From Azadirachta indica (Eukaryota; Streptophyta; Magnoliopsida; Sapindales; Meliaceae): a stretch of DNA of 64,000 nucleotides. Under the pieces are notes generated by a model, which searched no databases, was not told where the DNA came from, and worked only from the letters and a program-made list of their open reading frames with translations. This document shows positions 44,811 to 56,359 of the stretch, piece by piece. The position numbers and the translations under genes are program-made. The stretch covers positions 700,350 through 764,349 of the forward strand of contig CM040452.1 of the NCBI GenBank assembly GCA_022749755.1, written 5' to 3'. The number at the start of each line of letters is the position of its first letter. The stretch's first letter is position 1.

Positions 44811-44890
44811 GGCCGCCATCTTGATGGTAGAGATTGCTTATGATAAGGGTAGGTTTAAATCTTTGGCTGAAGAGTGATTCAACTCTAGGT
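44807..44890 (+). mobile_element. LINE RNase H fragment fused to the TPS pseudogene
   Basis: About 80 bp encoding IMAAILMVEIAYDKGR, then a damaged LWLKSDS segment. It corresponds to 55038-55118 in unit 2. The match stops at about 44890 and TPS exon 6 sequence begins at about 44903, so a deletion has joined the two. The segment TTTAAATCTTT is present on both sides of the joint. Confidence 0.8.
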
Positions 44891-44902
44891 TTAAATCTTT
44901 CA

Positions 44903-47460
44903 CAGAACCATTGAGCCTCAACAAAATAAGCTTTGGCGACTTCTTTAACCTAATAATTTTATCACCAAAAATACCAAGTTAGTTATGAAAATATAGTAAT
45001 TATAATAAAGAGTATATGCGGGCATATCAAAGTGAAAGAAAGCTAGTAAGACAAATAATATTAATTAACATTTCCTTTGTAAATGGGATACTATAAGGTC
45101 TTCCTTCCTCTATCACTTCATTGTTTAATTCTTCAAAAAGATTCAAAAGAGACCTATATCAAGGTTTCAAATAATATGGCAATTGACTAAGAGCATCAAT
45201 GTCTCACCCGTGAATAAAGACATAATTTTCATGAGTAAATGTATGTTTTATTATCTTTATAATTTCCTCATCAATTAATTAACAACTTAGTAATGTGTGT
45301 GTATGTGTGTGTGTGTGTATATATATAAATAAGCCCTTCTATTACATCTCTAAAACATCGGAGTTCATCAAATAAACCATATGCATCATATGTATCATCT
45401 ATAGCCACTCTCATCATAATAATTGTAGTAAATATCAACTGATAACATGAGTAACAAGGTTCGTAATGTTGTGCGATACTTCATAAGTAAATCTCCACAA
45501 GTTTGTCTCTCGTATAAAAGTATATTGAAGTAAAGACTGCAATAAATTAAAATTGTGAACACGTCAATTCATATGCATAATTAAATATATGGTCTCTATC
45601 TATAAATTCTGAATTTAGTATATCTGTACCTTGTGAGGCAGCTCAACTCTTGTTTGTGCAGTAATTGTACACGATTGAGATCTAATTTTGCAAACTCGAG
45701 TAGAGTGTCATTTCTAGATTCTTGATGCTCGTAGAAAGAGTTATATTTGAGTGCCTTAAGTTTTGGCCACCTGTGTGGAAGGGCTACTCAAGGGCGTCAA
45801 TTATATATTTTGCTAGTTGAGGGCTTGTGCCCGGAGCCAAGGATATCTCCTTCAGATGAGCCGGTGTGAAAGAGAGGGCCTTCTCTAGAATATTTTCTTC
45901 ATGTACCCTCAGTCGTGTAGCTTCATATAAACTTAACATCGCCCTTACATCCCCGATTAAAATTTCTTTAAATCTAACATCGGACTCCTCAAATTTGTTA
46001 GACACACCTGATTCATTATCCATGATGTGTTGTTTATTAGTATCATAGACAAATTGTGTGTATTAATTATATTTATTTAAATAACCGCTTCAATTAATAT
46101 ATAAAAGCATGCATGGAAGACTATATGTGTATAGCAACTCGGATCTCTTGTATTATTATATTTTCATAGTGTCAAAATAGTATAATAATGAATCAGTGAC
46201 AATATATATGTCATAGTTAGTGACGGAGCTCTTTAAGTGTCGAAGGGGGCCATGGCCCCCCTAGGTTCTGATAGAATTTCCCAGTAAAATATTAGGATTA
46301 TGGAAATTTTGGGTAAAATAACCCTTTGGGCCCCCGCACTTCTTTTAAAGGTTTTATAGTTTTAGATTAAAATGTCATTTACAATTAAATGGTCCCATTA
46401 TCGTATTTTAATTAAGTAGGTAACATTTTTTTTTACATTTTTAAATTATATAATAATAAATTAATCAAACATAATTTTTTTTAAACTTATTCATTAATAC
46501 TTTACCTATAAAGTAATTTTTTTTCTTTTATGGAACTTCTTGTTTAATTTTGTGCTTGATGTAATTAGAAATTTTTTTCCTATAAGAAAACCATATATAT
46601 AATTGAAAAAACCTCTTGTTGAAAGAGTGTATATATAGAAATCTTTTTTTTATAGGAAAATAATTTTTATGACTTTTGTGTGTGTGTATACCTCTATAAA
46701 ATAATCAAAATATTTTAGCCTTTTCATTTGTCTTTATTTTCTCTCTTCTTCAACTCAAGGCTAGGAGAAAAGTTATCATAAGTTCTCAAAAAGAAAATGG
46801 TTAGTATTTTCAAAATTTTTTTATGTGAGTCTTTCAAAATTCATGTATTATTTAAATGTATTAAATATGGCATTCTATAAATATAATTATGAATTAAAAT
46901 CATTAAGTGTATTATATTATTTTGTATGTGATAAAATAATACAAGATCACAAGATATATATCTAGATTCTCTTTTTTTATATTTTATATATAGAAAAATC
47001 ATTGACAATTGATCAGTTTTTTAAAAGAAAAAGTACAGCAAATTTTGAAGTCGATTCATCATTGCCGCCACTATCTGATATCAATTTTCTAAATTTTGAA
47101 AAATAACCTTCAAAATCTCCAAAAAATTTTATTTATCTATGTAGTTGACGTTAGATGCTAAACTTGTTTTTTAATATTTTAATTTTAATATTTATTAATT
47201 TTTTAAATTTAAAAATTTATGTTATCATCCAACCCCCACATACCTTAGATTCTGACTTTGTCCCTGGTCATAGTCAAAATAATACATATGTATGTGTGCA
47301 CTTGTCACAAGACATTCTAAAACCATGCTGTCTAAAAATTTGAAATATAAGAGCAAGTATATAAGTTATAGTCATTCTCAGCAGCAAGATGAGGATGTTC
47401 TTCAAAAATATGATGTGATCATTCTTCAATTTGAGTCTCAAAGTGATATGACACACCAAG
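44903..47460 (-). pseudogene. Terpene synthase pseudogene (exons 2-6 remnants)
   Basis: Collinear with the intact TPS at 56.4-60.3 kb. Remnants in order of transcription: exon 2 (47301-47460, truncated), exon 3 (45630-46007), exon 4 (about 45343-45539), exon 5 (about 45070-45208), exon 6 (44903-44967, truncated). Exon 3 has a TAG where the intact gene has CAG (DALE-stop for EALEQ). Exon 4 has a TGA at the Trp of YLW and an internal deletion, but still reads AIDDTYDAYG. The acceptor of exon 5 has lost its AG (ACAG to ACGG). Exons 1 and 7 are missing. No product is possible. Confidence 0.95.
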
Positions 47461-47639
47461 TAAGTAAGTGGATTCCGTGTTATTTTGTTTCTCTATCTCT
47501 TTAATATGCCTAAGTGTGGGTATTAGTTGATTTAATTAGTAAAATCTTTAGAGGTGATACAAGAGGTTTGGGATTCAAGTGTCACTCATACTGAGTTAGA
47601 GAGCATCAATATATTTTTTTTTGTAATATTTTTTTAATA

Positions 47640-47990
47640 AATAATCTCTAAGTGAGAAGCTTAGAGAGATATATTAAATGAAGAAAGGAAAGAGAACAAT
47701 AATATCCAAAAAGATATATGATAAAGGAATATAATTAATCCATAACTCCAACACCAAATACCAACGACAACAATAACAAATTGCACCAAACAAAACAACA
47801 ACACGAGCCACAAGGAAAAATAAATAAATAAATAAAAAACACAATAGTAGTAGGTTGCATTTCACAACAGCAGCAACAACCAGCAGCTCTAGCAGCACCA
47901 AACAAACAAAAGAAACCAGCTCGGCAAACTAAAAGCCAACAGCCATAAACATAACGCCAACAACAGCAGCATTTTGCATTCTGTGGCAGC
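47640..47990 (-). mobile_element. LINE 3' UTR fragment beside an orphan TPS exon
   Basis: On the minus strand it is rich in TGCTGCTGTTGTT and ends with CTCTCTAAGCTTCTCACTTAGAG, a small stem, followed by an A-rich tail. The same arrangement lies at 56090-56345 next to the intact TPS gene. It therefore inserted before the TPS duplication. It starts about 10 bp after the TPS stop codon. Confidence 0.6.
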
Positions 47991-48007
47991 CATCAAGTAA
48001 TCAATTC

Positions 48008-48298
48008 TTAAAGAGGTATTGGATCAACGAACAGTTTTATGACGTAGTCTTTCACATACTCTGGATTTGTTATACCATCAGCCTCTTTGTAAAAAACTCC
48101 TGCTAGGCGTGCGATGTTGGCAATTACATTAATTAGTTTCCATGGAACAGTTGTTGGCTTCATGCATTCTTCATTTATATCCTTCCATAAATTTGTAATC
48201 ATTATTTTAAACCTTTCAGCTGTTTCCATTCTTGACGTTCCATATTCCTTCATGTAAGATTCTACGACAGAGGCAACATGTCCCCTCTCTTGCTGATC
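48008..48298 (-). pseudogene. Orphan terpene synthase last exon
   Basis: 291 nt, the same length as exon 7 of the intact gene, with an open frame from DQQERGHVASVVESYMKEYG to KLFVDPIPL-stop and a good acceptor (TTTACAG). About 200 bp of the preceding intron is also recognisable (48299-48500). Everything further 5' has been replaced by a copia fragment. It cannot belong to the exon 2-6 pseudogene, because it lies upstream of that copy's exon 2, so it marks another TPS copy. Confidence 0.93.
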
Positions 48299-48524
48299 CT
48301 GTAAATTAGTGTCAGATATTAACTCTATTTTGGAATTGTTACTCTTTCGTTTTGTTTTAAAAGCATAGCAAATAAGTGTTTCTTCATAATTAATTGCTTT
48401 CCATTCGCTAATTTTATTTTTATTTTAAAATACTTGTTTAGTTGGTGCTATTTTTTATGATTCATAAAAGAAAGCAAATCGGATTTTAATATTTAACATA
48501 AAAAAATTAACCCAAAGGTTTTAA

Positions 48525-49690
48525 AGAACCAGGCAAAGAAGGGCTCGTGTGTAGATTGAAGAAATCCTTATATAAATTAAAACAATCATCCAGACAATGG
48601 TACAAGCGATTTGATACTTTCATAGTATCACATGATTACACTCATTATGAGTAGATTGTTATGTGTATTTAAGAAAGTTAGATGATAGTTCTTTCATTTA
48701 TCTGACGCTTTATGTTGATGATATGCTGATTGCTGCTAAAAATAAATCTCACATCTCTGAGATCAAGAATATGTTGAGTATTGAATTTGAAATGAAGGAT
48801 CTCGAAACTGCTAAGAAGATCCTTGGCATAGAAATCGATAGAGATAGGAAAGCTAAAAAACTACGACTCACTCAAAAGAACTATGTAAAGAAAGTTCTAG
48901 AAAAGTTTAGCATGCTAAAAGCTAAACTTGTGAAGGTTCCATTAGCAACACACTTTAGACTATCTTCAAATATTTGTTCGAAGACAAACGATGAGGCAGA
49001 GTACATTGCTTGAGTACCTTATGCAAATGTTGTAGGATGTCTAATGTACACAATGGTATGTACTAGACCAGACATTTCATAAGTAGTCAGTGTGGTCAGT
49101 AGATACATGGTAAATCCAGGAAAGGAGCATTGGAATGTAGTCAAGTGAATTTTTAGATATCTTGCTGGTGCAATCAATTATAAATTGTTGTATGATCAAG
49201 ACTCAGCCTCTAGTAAGTTAGTTGGATATGTTGATTCAGATTATGGAGGAGATTTGGATAATAAAAGATCCATGACCGTCTACGCTTTCAATTTTAGAGG
49301 AGGATTGATTTCATGGAAATTTGTCCTACAATCTACAGTTGCTCTATCTACCACTGAAACAAAGTATATGACAATCATTGAAGCAGGGAAAGAAGTTTTA
49401 TGGTTAAAGGGTGTAGTTGAAGGCTTTAATTTTAAGCAAGATGTTGCTCAAATACAAAGTGATAGTCAAAATACTATATTTTTGGCCAAAAATTAAGTAT
49501 TTCATGTAATGTCAAAACATGTAAATGTTCGATATCACAAGATTAGAGAGTGGATCACTTCCAAAGAAATTTATTTATTGAAGGTCCACACAAAGAAAAA
49601 TGCTGCTGATATATTGACTAAACCAGCTCCTACAGAAAAGTTCAAACATTACTTGGACTTATTGCAAGTCATCTTATACTAAAGAAGGCA
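48525..49690 (+). mobile_element. Ty1/copia retrotransposon fragment (RT to RNase H)
   Basis: Translation in one frame gives SLYKLKQSSRQWYKRFD, LTLYVDDMLIAAKN (the YVDD catalytic box), GCLMYTMVCTRPDIS, VGYVDSDYGGD, LSTTETKYM and ADILTKPAPTEKF, the normal order of copia RT and RNase H. Stops interrupt it at about 48655, 49012, 49079 and 49145; the stop at 49145 falls where TGG is usual. The 5' two-thirds and the left LTR are missing, so it is inactive. Confidence 0.95.
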
Positions 49691-49762
49691 CCAATGTTGG
49701 TGCATTTGAACACACTTCCAAATTAAGAGATATAAGAGTTGAAAATTTGCAAAGGTGGAGAT

Positions 49763-50170
49763 TTGTTGAAGTATGTCTTATTTTTAACACCCAATTGCAA
49801 AATTTGAAGTCGGTGGCAGTTGGTGGAGAAAAATCGTTGGCCTTCATAAATAAAAGTTTACTTCAAATTAAAATGATTTCTTTGATTTTTTGGTCCTCAA
49901 TTAGGCTATAAATAGAAAGATTCTCTTATTTGTAATGGCATTAAAAAATTGAGAGAAAATAGAGAGATGCAGAGCCAAAATCTTGTAAACGAGTTTTGAG
50001 AGTTGTTTTGAGCCAAAATCTTGCAAAGTTGAAGACGGAGGTTTTCAATGGGGTCACCAGCTCTATAAAATTTTTGTAAGTTTTACATTTAAACCCATTT
50101 AAGTTTGTAAATATTTGTAAGTTGAACTTAAATTCTATATTATCTTTCAATTTAATCCTAGTATAGTATT
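49763..50170 (+). repeat. 3' LTR of the copia fragment
   Basis: The polypurine tract AAAGGTGGAGATT at 49752-49764 is directly followed by TGTTGAAG, the usual copia LTR start. Inside are a TATA-like CTATAAATAGAAAG at 49907 and T-rich sequence. The end is not fixed, because no target duplication or second LTR is present to compare. Confidence 0.75.
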
Positions 50171-50299
50171 AGCTTTATTTTATATTGTTGCATGATTGTC
50201 AACTTTGCCATCATTTAGTTTTTTTAATTATTATATTTTAAAAGCTTTGTATTTGAAAAATTATTAAATCACTAAAATATCTCAACAATAATAATAAAA

Positions 50300-50756
50300 T
50301 ATTAATTTTACCGTGATAACTTATACAAAAAAGATAATCCTGTAGTCGTAATTCGGGTGACCTTAGACAAACTTGACAATCCCAGGCCACTCCTAATTGT
50401 AACACTTGAGCTATGTATTGATATAATTAAAAATCACATTTTCAAAATAATTCAACAAAAACAATTGGCTTGAATCAGACTTTTCCACTAACAAATATTA
50501 AATTATGAAGCTATGAATAATGAAAAATATAAAGTTATTAATAATGAAAAAAAGTTAGAAAATGAAGGTAACACGCAAGCTGCATAAAATCAAAATTTCC
50601 TATGGTTCAAAAAATTAATTGGTAATATTTGGCAAAGTAGATTTGCACGCCAGACAAAATTGATATCAGATATGATATTTATTATAATTTTTACCGTCTA
50701 TATATACAAATAAATATTTTTAATATATATTTCACTGTATTTTAATTAATTAATTT
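50300..50756. repeat. Left flank of TPS array unit 2
   Basis: 50300-50450 matches 43490-43640 (TTGATATAATTAA-AATCACATTTTCAAA). The match breaks at about 50445 and resumes at about 54580, so the LINE and some 300 bp of other sequence were inserted here. 50445-50756 itself shows no recognisable element. Confidence 0.7.
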
Positions 50757-53700
50757 ATTTTTGGTAAAAAACTTGACTAGCAAGGTTCACATATTAATAA
50801 AAAATGAAAATAGGAGGATTACAATTAAAGGGGGACATAATAAGCCTTACCCTTTGATAAAAACATGTAACGGTTTGAAATATTTAAGCAAATCGATAAC
50901 AAGGAAATCCATTGGCATCATGTGAAAGCAATCTACCAATTGAGGAAGGGGAAGAGGGCCACCAATGCAGAGAATCATAATGCAATCCTAAATTAGCCAG
51001 AGCATCTACTTCTATATTGGTTTCCCTAAAAGAATGAGAACAACAGAGGTTTATTTTTGAAATCAAAAAGCAGCAATTGGTCCATCGATTATACAATGTC
51101 CAAGGAGGTAGAAGATAATCCTTAAGAATAAGTTGGATTACCAAAAGAGAATCGCTTTCAAGGCATAGATTAATCCATCCCTTATCAAAAGCAAATTCAA
51201 TGGCTAGAATCACAGCCATGATCTCAGCATAAATTGCCGTTTGGTGCCCAAGAGCTAAGCCATATCCACCAAGAAAATCTCCATTGTTGTCACAAAAAAC
51301 ACGTCCGCAAGCCAGAGGACCTGCGTTGCCTTTAGCCAACCCGTCCGTGTTGACCTTGATCCAGCCAGTTGGTGGAGGTTTCCAGCGAAGAATAAGCACA
51401 TGCGGTGCTCTACCCAAATGCCATGGAATTCTAAAATCCGATAGAATATCTCTATCAGAGCCAAAATGCACGTACCCAGGACAAAAACTTGCAAAGTATT
51501 TAATATGCGCCAAGATGTCCGTTTGCAAACGTTTGGGAGAAGGAGAAATGTTTTTGTTCTGTAGTCGGTTTCCAGAGCGCCAGATAACATAAAAAACGAA
51601 GCAAGAAATAGCCATCCAAATATTAAACAACTAAGGGCTAAATCTCCGACCAACAATCCATTTCCATAGCTCTACACATGAAGAGATAGATGGCAGGGAA
51701 AGGCGAAAAAGACTACTTAACCACTGCCAAAGATTATTCGTGAAAGAACACTTCACAATAAGATGATCTATCATTTCTGAACAAGAGAAGACGTCACAAA
51801 GGGAGAATACTGACATGATGCAAATGCCTCTTGATCTTAACACCTCTTCCGATGGAACCTTATTCTGAAGGACACGCCAAACCAAAGTAGCAAATTTAGG
51901 GGGTATAAAATTTTTCCATAAAGTTTTACACCAAGTCTGAATCCCATTGTGAACTCAAATGAAGTTGTAGCTATCTTTGAGGGTTAGATTCCCATCATTT
52001 GAAGTCTTCCAAATTAAACGATCAGGACTATTTAGCCGTGGAAGAGTTGTATTCTGGATAGAATTTTTTATGTGTGGGAATATTTCATAAATTTCTTTTG
52101 GAATGCACCAGTTCCAGTCTCTGATCACTGAAGAAACTGTTGAAGTAAATTGTAGCGGACCAGCTCGTAGTAAAACAGGTGAAGGAAGCCAACTGTGATG
52201 CTAGAAACTCACTTACAAACCATCCCCTATAATCCATGTTGAACCTCTGTGATAGAGGTCCACCACTGAGCATAAACCACTCCATAAAGAACAACCCGAG
52301 TATTTCCTTTTTGTATCTAATACATACCTAACTTCAATGAAGTTGGCACAATTCGTATAGGCAGTATGAATCTCCCATAATCTTTTTAAGAGGTAGGAAG
52401 CATTAAGATAATCTAATCCGCGAATGCCTAGTCCCCTTTCCTCTTTTGGTAAGCAAAGTTGATCCCACGATATAATTGCAAGCTGTCTATGAAAAGCACT
52501 CCCAAATAACAAAAAATTGTGAGCCTAGCTTTGTAGGGATTTCATAGAGAGCGAGGCCCTAAATAAATTTTAAAACTGTGCATCAATAAATTTTGTAAGA
52601 CTGATTTTATAAGCTCAGCCATACCAGGAAGAGATAACATCTTACCATGCCAACTTGTAAACACTGATTTAACACGATCAGCTAAAACTTGAAGGTGCTA
52701 GCACTTTAGGACAACCCTTGAAGATAGGCACTCCCAAATAATTAAAAGGGGTATGACCTTCCGCAAAACCCAAAAATTGCTTGGATTTGAGGACGGCGAT
52801 GAAAGGCACACTTGCCTAAGAAAAAAAGACTTTTATCTTTATCAATACCTTGCCCAGAGGCCTTCCCATGTTCATTCAAGAATTTACATAGCATAGTAAG
52901 AGAATTCTGGTCTCCACGGCTAAGTATGAACAAATCATCTGCGTGTAGAGAATGAGTTATAGCTGGACAACCACGCGGAACTGAAATAGGAAGCATTTTG
53001 CTAGACTGGTGAAGATGGGCAATCCCTCTGGACAACACCTCTTTTGCCAAACAAAACAAAAGGGGGAGAGTGGATCTCCTTGGCGAACTCCACGTTCGCA
53101 CTTGAAAAAACCGTAAGCCGACCCATTAAGCAAGATTGAGATTCTCGTAGAGGAGAGAATCAGTGAAATCCAATTTACAAATCTTTCTTGAAAGCTGAAT
53201 TTTCTAAGCATTGTGAAGAGAAAATTCCAATTAATAGTGTCAAAGGCCTTAGAGATGTCCAGTTTAATACCAACATTCCCACCGAAAGCTTTCCGATCCA
53301 GCATATTTATCCCTTTGGAGACCAAGGAGATGCTATCCTGAATATGACGACCATGGATGAAAGCTGTTTGATGCTGAGAAATAACCCGATTCATGAGAGG
53401 TCTAAGATGATTTGCTAAAATTTTGTTAATAATCTTGAAAGAGAAATTTGCAAAAGCAATGGGACGATGATGCGAAATGGAAACTGTGTCTTCACTCTTA
53501 GGAATAAGCAACAGGAAAACAGAGTTGATATTCGAAAGAAGATAGCTGTCTCGAAAAAATTGTTGAACATCAACCATGATGTCTTTCCCAATTATATCCC
53601 AGCAAGCATGGTAAAAGGCCCCCGTAAATCCGTCAGGCCCGGGAGCACTGGACGAATTCATTTGGAAAACCGTCTCTCGAATTTCTACACTACTTGGAGT

Positions 53701-54565
53701 AGCATTAGCTGAGCGTTATCTTCTTTTGACAATACAGAAGGGATCAAATCAAAGAAACTTGAAAAACCTTCTGATGGACCTTGATTTGCATACAGGTCTT
53801 GGAAAAAGTTGATTGCATCAGAGGAGATTTCTACCAGATTATCACACCAATTGCCATTAATAAGCACACCAAAGATTCTGGATCTAGCACGCTGCATTTT
53901 AACATAGGCATGGAACAATTTAGAATTTTTATCTCCCTCTTTCAACCAAGCATGCCGCTCTTTCCAAAAAGTCTGTTGGGCTGCCACTGCCTGTAAGAGC
54001 CTTTCCTTTGCTTGAATTTCTTCAACCAATAGACCCTCCAGGTTGGCTTCAGAACTAAACCGCTTTTGAACTTCTTCCAAATGAGTACTAGCACTCGAAA
54101 CTCTTTCACGAATATTACCAAAAACTGATTTATTCCATTCGTGTATCCTAATCTTCAATATCTTTAGTTTCTTGACCACCATGAACATTGGACAACCACA
54201 AACCGGCGAAGAATTCAACACCTCCGCGACTAATTTTTTGAACCCAGGATGGTGGTGGAGCCACGTAGACTGGAACCGGAAGGGTTTAGGGCGATCATCA
54301 ACTTGATTAGAACTGGATATCATGAGGGGGGAATGGTCTGAAATTGAACGAGGAAGAACTTGACTATTCACTGAGTCCCAAGTCTGAAGCCAGTTAGCAT
54401 TACACAGAGCCCTATCCAACTTGCGTTCCATGTAGCCCAAATTTTCTCTGTTGCGCGCCCAAGAGAAATTTAAGCCACTGGAAGGAATATGAAAATCCCT
54501 GCTATCATCGATAAAGCTCTGAAAATCTGCGCAAGAAGGAGACCCCGGCAAACCACCACTGCATT
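50757..54565 (-). mobile_element. L1-type LINE with RNase H domain, 5'-truncated, inactive
   Basis: It reads on the minus strand. It begins inside the endonuclease (GGLPGSPSCADFQSFIDDS, ending SISDHSPLMI), then the RT domain (SSAPGPDGF, AFIHGRHIQD, LDISKAFDTI, RQGDPLSPFCF, and HADDLFILSRG as the catalytic box), a post-RT block (SWDQLCLPKEERGLGIR, 52400-52470), a zf-RVT block (DHLIVKC, about 51750) and an RNase H domain (WIKVNTDGLAKGN, YAEIMAV, LESDSLL, NIEVDALANLG; D, E, D, D all present). It ends WWPSSPSSIGRLL...YRFA-stop at 50884, with a 3' UTR to about 50757. Frame changes at about 53712 and 53060 and several later stops make it non-autonomous. The 5' UTR, ORF1 and most of the endonuclease are absent. 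Confidence 0.95.
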
Positions 54566-55024
54566 GTTCAAATAAAAATCTATTTATTCAAATAAAAATC
54601 TAATTATACTCATAAAGTAAATATCACTAATTCTTTTAAGAATTTTTTAAAAAAGAATTAGAAAACTTACGTGGTGATGCAACTTTTTCACTCTTTGAAA
54701 ATCTTTATTCTTAATAGTAACTGGTTAATTGTTCATATATTTTAATGTCAAAATTAATGAGAAAAAATCTTTATTCTCCCAAGGTTTGGTTGCAAGTAAC
54801 GGTGAATTGCTTTAAAAAGTGATACGTACATAGCTTTATTTTCTTAATGCTATTTCTTTTTCATTGTAGCACTTTAATAAAATGCTAATTAATAACGCTA
54901 CGTTTAGGTGTCTGAATTAATGAATTTGCATAGATAGCATTATTAAGTTTTTAAAGTAGCTAACGCTTATAATTAACATTGGTCTCTCTCTTGGCCATAA
55001 CACTGTTTTTTTTTTTTTTTTTTT
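54566..55024. repeat. Flank of TPS array unit 2, right of the LINE
   Basis: TTCAAATAAAAATCTA occurs twice (54568 and 54586), then the sequence matches 43646-43800 and 44560-44800 of unit 1. A T tract (55007-55029) precedes the next LINE fragment. Confidence 0.75.
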
Positions 55025-55680
55025 TTTTAAGGCTGAGATTATGGCCGCCATCTTGATAGTAGAGATTGCTTATGATAAGGGTGGGTTGAATCTTTGGTTG
55101 GAGAGTGATTTAACTCTATTTATTCACCTCGTCAACAATAAGTCTATTCTTCCCCCTTGGGTGTTGCATAATAATCGTGGGCTTAATGGTCAAGACCTGA
55201 CTTCCAAAATGAATTTTCGTTATATGTTTTAGGAGAAATAATAGTATAGCAGATACTTTGACGAACTTAAGTCTTCATCATAAGGTTTTTTATTGGTGGG
55301 ATACTGCTCCTAAAGATATTTGCAGCCAACTCTCTAAGGATGCAAGTAGTCTTCCGACTTACCGTTTTTGTCAGCTGCAGCCACTGCTGGGAGCGAAGAA
55401 AATTGCAGTTTTTCAGCTTCTGCATTTTCTGAGGATTATTTGCTGCTGCTAGTTTTGTGTCTGGCATCTTGTTGCTGCTGCCGATTCTGCAAGAGTTCTG
55501 GTGGGCTTGTGGATTACTGCCGTATCTTTTGTTGAAGTTTTTTTTCTTCTGATTTCTTGTTTCATGTTTATTTTTAATTGAATTGTCAAGCCTTTTCTTC
55601 TTTTCGTTTGTTCTCTTCTGTTCATTCTTTAATAATATTGCTCTAAGCTTTTGTTTTGGAGATTTTTTCCAAAAAAATTC
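55025..55680 (+). mobile_element. 5'-truncated LINE (RNase H and 3' UTR)
   Basis: Starts in the RNase H domain (AEIMAAILIVEIAYDKGG), then LWLESDLTLFIHLV, NSIADTLTNLSLHH, FYWWDTAPKDICSQLSKDAS and YRFCQ. A 3' UTR follows with GCTGCTGC blocks, and ends in a CTCTAAGC...TTTTGGAG stem and an AAAAAAA tail at about 55671-55677. The element is shared, in shortened form, with unit 1 (44807-44890), so it predates the duplication. Confidence 0.88.
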
Positions 55681-56089
55681 TTATAACAATAAAAATAATA
55701 CTATATTTATAAATCAAATTGAGATAAAAAGAATGTAATATCAATTACCGAAACAAGAGACTTGACTAATGTATTATATTCAAATCAACATATTTCATTT
55801 TTATATTAAAACTTCTCGAGAGAGCTAAAACTCCAAAGGGAACACAAAAAGTTTAGAAACCTTAGAATCCTGACCAATTAGGAGGAATTAATGTTATTTC
55901 TTCTTATCTCGATTAAGAAAATAAAACCCTTAAAAAGAAAAGTTTTAAACCTTTTATGATGAGTTCTAACCAATTAGGAGGAATTAGTGCTATTTTCACG
56001 TGTCATATAGAAAAGAAAAACCTTACCATTTGAAAAAATTTTTAAAAAAATAAAGTATATGGTAATTCAATTTTTTTTTTTTAAGTAAT
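55681..56089. other. Spacer between LINE fragment and TPS 3' end
   Basis: AT-rich. 55730-55870 (GAGACAAGAGACTTGACTA, then CTCCAAAGGGAACA) recurs at 63705-63820, which ties the right edge of the window to this unit. Confidence 0.6.
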
Positions 56090-56345
56090 CTCTAAGAGCT
56101 AAATATAGAGAGAATTATTAAATATAATAGAAAAGAGAACAACACCAACTTAAAGACAAAATGAAAGGGTACAATTAAAGCATAACTCCAACACCAAATA
56201 ACAGCAACAACAAATAACAACAAACATAACTCCGCATCAGCAAGAGAAAAAGAAAACAGAACCAGGAACCCAAACAAACAACAGCAACCAGCACAACTAA
56301 AGAAAAGCAAACAACCATAAACATAACTTCACCAGCAGCAGCCAT
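56090..56345 (-). mobile_element. LINE 3' UTR fragment abutting the TPS stop codon
   Basis: Read on the minus strand, it begins about 15 bp after the TPS stop with GCTGCTGCTGGTG, passes through TTGTTGCTG-rich sequence, and ends in a CTCTATATTTAGCTCTTAGAG stem and an A tract. It probably supplies most of the TPS 3' untranslated region. The duplicate at 47640-47990 has the same position. Confidence 0.6.
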
Positions 56346-56359
56346 CAACTAGTCAATTC

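Noticed and set aside
47674..47901. Hydrophobic minus-strand ORF as a membrane protein
   Set aside because: It is the Leu/Val-rich translation of a LINE 3' UTR rich in TTG/CTG. The equivalent ORF at 56092-56310 has the same origin.
50884..51630. RNase H-domain ORF as a host RNase H gene
   Set aside because: It is collinear with RT and endonuclease segments of the same LINE, and other truncated copies with the same tail occur nearby.
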